From positions 1 through 64,000 of the forward strand of contig CAZFKU010000001.1 in assembly GCA_964518835.1 (NCBI GenBank): a DNA stretch of 64,000 nucleotides, written 5' to 3'. This DNA comes from AB-629-J13 sp964518835. Lineage in GTDB: Bacteria; Fidelibacterota; Marinisomatia; Marinisomatales; AB-629-J13. Positions 62,848 to 64,000 of the stretch are shown here, piece after piece (the first letter of the stretch is position 1; every line of letters begins with the position of its first letter). Made by a program: the position numbers and the translations under genes. Below the pieces are notes generated by a model. The model was given only the letters and a program-made list of their open reading frames with translations. It searched no databases and was not told where the DNA came from.

Positions 62848-63309
62848 TTATTTATGTTTCATATATTGATTGTCACCCCATTCGATGACCTCAATTTTTA
62901 CTTCGGTAATTCCTTGATTTAAAAAGTCAAGTTTCAGCGCTGCTCCATACGAACAATCTAAAATTCTATTTCCAACGAAGGGACCTCGATCATTTACCCT
63001 TAAAATAAGGGATTTGTCATTTGCCTTGTTTGTTACCCTTATGATTGTATTCAACGGTAATGTTTTATGAGCTGCTGTTAATCCATACATATCGAACACC
63101 TCGCCATTAGCTGTGAGTTTTCCGTGAAAATCCTTTCCATAATAAGAACTTGTTCCGTAAAAAACTTTCTGATTTTTTTTGGGTTTTGTATTTTTAGTGG
63201 ATTGTCCCGGTCTTGGTTTATTGCGATTGTAACGGGGTGAATTTGAACAGGAATGAATCATGATTACCATGACAAATAAAAAATATATAATTTGTTGATA
63301 ATTTTTCAT
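62848..63309 (-). CDS. rlpA: RlpA-like double-psi beta-barrel lipoprotein
   Basis: A 153-aa protein with a lipoprotein signal (VMVIMIHSCSNS, lipid attachment at the Cys) and one RlpA double-psi beta-barrel domain (SYYGKDFHGKLTANGEVFD, LRVNDRGPFVGNRILDCS). RlpA proteins cut glycan strands lacking stem peptides at the septum. There is no SPOR domain at the C-terminus, as is common in shorter members. Confidence 0.88.
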   Translation of the reverse strand: MKNYQQIIYFLFVMVIMIHSCSNSPRYNRNKPRPGQSTKNTKPKKNQKVFYGTSSYYGKDFHGKLTANGEVFDMYGLTAAHKTLPLNTIIRVTNKANDKSLILRVNDRGPFVGNRILDCSYGAALKLDFLNQGITEVKIEVIEWGDNQYMKHK

Positions 63310-63317
63310 TAAATCTA

Positions 63318-64000
63318 TCAGACAACTTTTCCCACAATTTCTGTAATTGAAGAGTAATTATTTTTTTCAAGATAGGATTTTAGATCATCAATGATGGATT
63401 CTGCAATTCCGGGATCCCTATAATTTGCAGTTCCTACCTGCACTGCAGAAGCTCCTGCAATCATATATTCCAATACATCTTCACCGTTTGTAATTCCACC
63501 AATTCCGATAATGGGAATTTTTATCGTTTGAAATAACTTATACACCGATGCAATACCAATAGGACGTATTGCAGGACCGGAAAGACCTGAATATTTAGTG
63601 AATACATTACTTTTTCGAGTGTGAATATCAATACTCATACCCACAATTGTGTTGATAGCAGAAACTGCATCTGCACCTGCATTTTCAGCGGATTTGGCTA
63701 TTTCTACTATATCTGTAACATTTGGACTCAATTTAATGATTAAAAGCCGCTCCGTTAGAGCTCTCAGTTTTTCTGTCAACTCCTGAGTCAGATCACAATT
63801 GACACCAAATTCCATACCTCCTTTCTTTATATTAGGACATGAAATGTTTACTTCATATCCAATAATATCAGAAGATACTGACTCTATTATTTTGAGTATT
63901 TCTGTATATTCACTCATGGTACTTCCCGCAATATTCATAATGATATGGGTCCCCATAGATGAATACATCGGAATTTTTTCCTCAATGTATTGATCCACTC
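63318..64000 (-). CDS. pyrD: Dihydroorotate dehydrogenase (PyrD, type 1B-like), 5' end outside the window
   Basis: Oxidises dihydroorotate to orotate in pyrimidine synthesis. The 227 visible residues hold the FMN-barrel C-terminal two thirds, with the active-site Cys segment NISCPNIKKGGMEFG, the KLSPNVT strand, the INTIVGM segment and the phosphate-binding GIGGITNGEDVLEYMIAGAS. These match class 1B enzymes, which use a PyrK partner; no pyrK is in view. About 80 N-terminal residues lie beyond the window. Confidence 0.93.
   Translation of the reverse strand, partial: VDQYIEEKIPMYSSMGTHIIMNIAGSTMSEYTEILKIIESVSSDIIGYEVNISCPNIKKGGMEFGVNCDLTQELTEKLRALTERLLIIKLSPNVTDIVEIAKSAENAGADAVSAINTIVGMSIDIHTRKSNVFTKYSGLSGPAIRPIGIASVYKLFQTIKIPIIGIGGITNGEDVLEYMIAGASAVQVGTANYRDPGIAESIIDDLKSYLEKNNYSSITEIVGKVV

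Overview
The window reads as a piece of a bacterial chromosome from the Fibrobacteres-Chlorobi-Bacteroidetes (FCB) side of the tree, most plausibly a marine Marinimicrobia (SAR406)-like lineage. The reasons are an AT-rich sequence, long single-strand operons with overlapping genes, bacterial ribosomal and tRNA-synthetase operons, and at least seven secreted proteins ending in the FlgD-like type IX secretion (T9SS) sorting domain. The phylum is an inference; no rRNA or other phylogenetic marker was compared.

Layout. Nearly everything lies on the minus strand. 1-9.2 kb holds three tRNAs (Ser partial, Arg, Val), tadA, and a translation operon read as thrS-infC-rpmI-rplT-pheS-pheT-(59-aa coiled coil)-zapA-folD. 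9.2-15.1 kb is an operon read as aminoadipate-semialdehyde dehydrogenase, lysine 6-aminotransferase, rsmI, tmk and an S41 (Ctp) protease. A hairpin-rich gene-free gap (15.1-15.55 kb) separates it from a long operon (25.7-15.55 kb): alaS, a PPC-domain protein, ridA, a small membrane protein, a sodium symporter, an unknown membrane protein, a ferredoxin, a geranylgeranyl-reductase-like flavoprotein and an exonuclease-helicase DinG.

25.8-52.5 kb is the cell-surface region: an outer-membrane beta-barrel with calcium-type repeats, a divergent AMIN-like protein, a secreted metalloprotease, then a minus-strand island of secreted proteins: a di-heme cytochrome, an M14 carboxypeptidase, a subtilisin, two tandem gingipain-like C25 peptidases, a peptidylarginine deiminase of the Porphyromonas PPAD type, and a small beta-helix protein broken by one in-frame TGA. 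The intact island members share a C-terminal cassette: a two-lobed GWN module, a YSLPP module and a T9SS sorting domain. Together they look like an extracellular protein-degradation kit in which trypsin-like cleavage, C-terminal trimming and arginine deimination could act on the same substrates.

52.6-61.9 kb holds the best candidate for an undescribed system: a tightly overlapped operon with cdsA, a 2-TM protein, a 118-aa soluble protein, a very large GlmL/MutL-type ASKHA ATPase with an extra 400-residue C-terminal half, an FN3-DUF6754 membrane protein, three more membrane proteins, and an orphan OppD-type ABC ATPase with no conventional start codon. No cobalamin-dependent mutase is nearby, so the ATPase probably serves a membrane complex instead. 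The window ends with a lipid kinase, an RlpA-like lipoprotein and a truncated pyrD.
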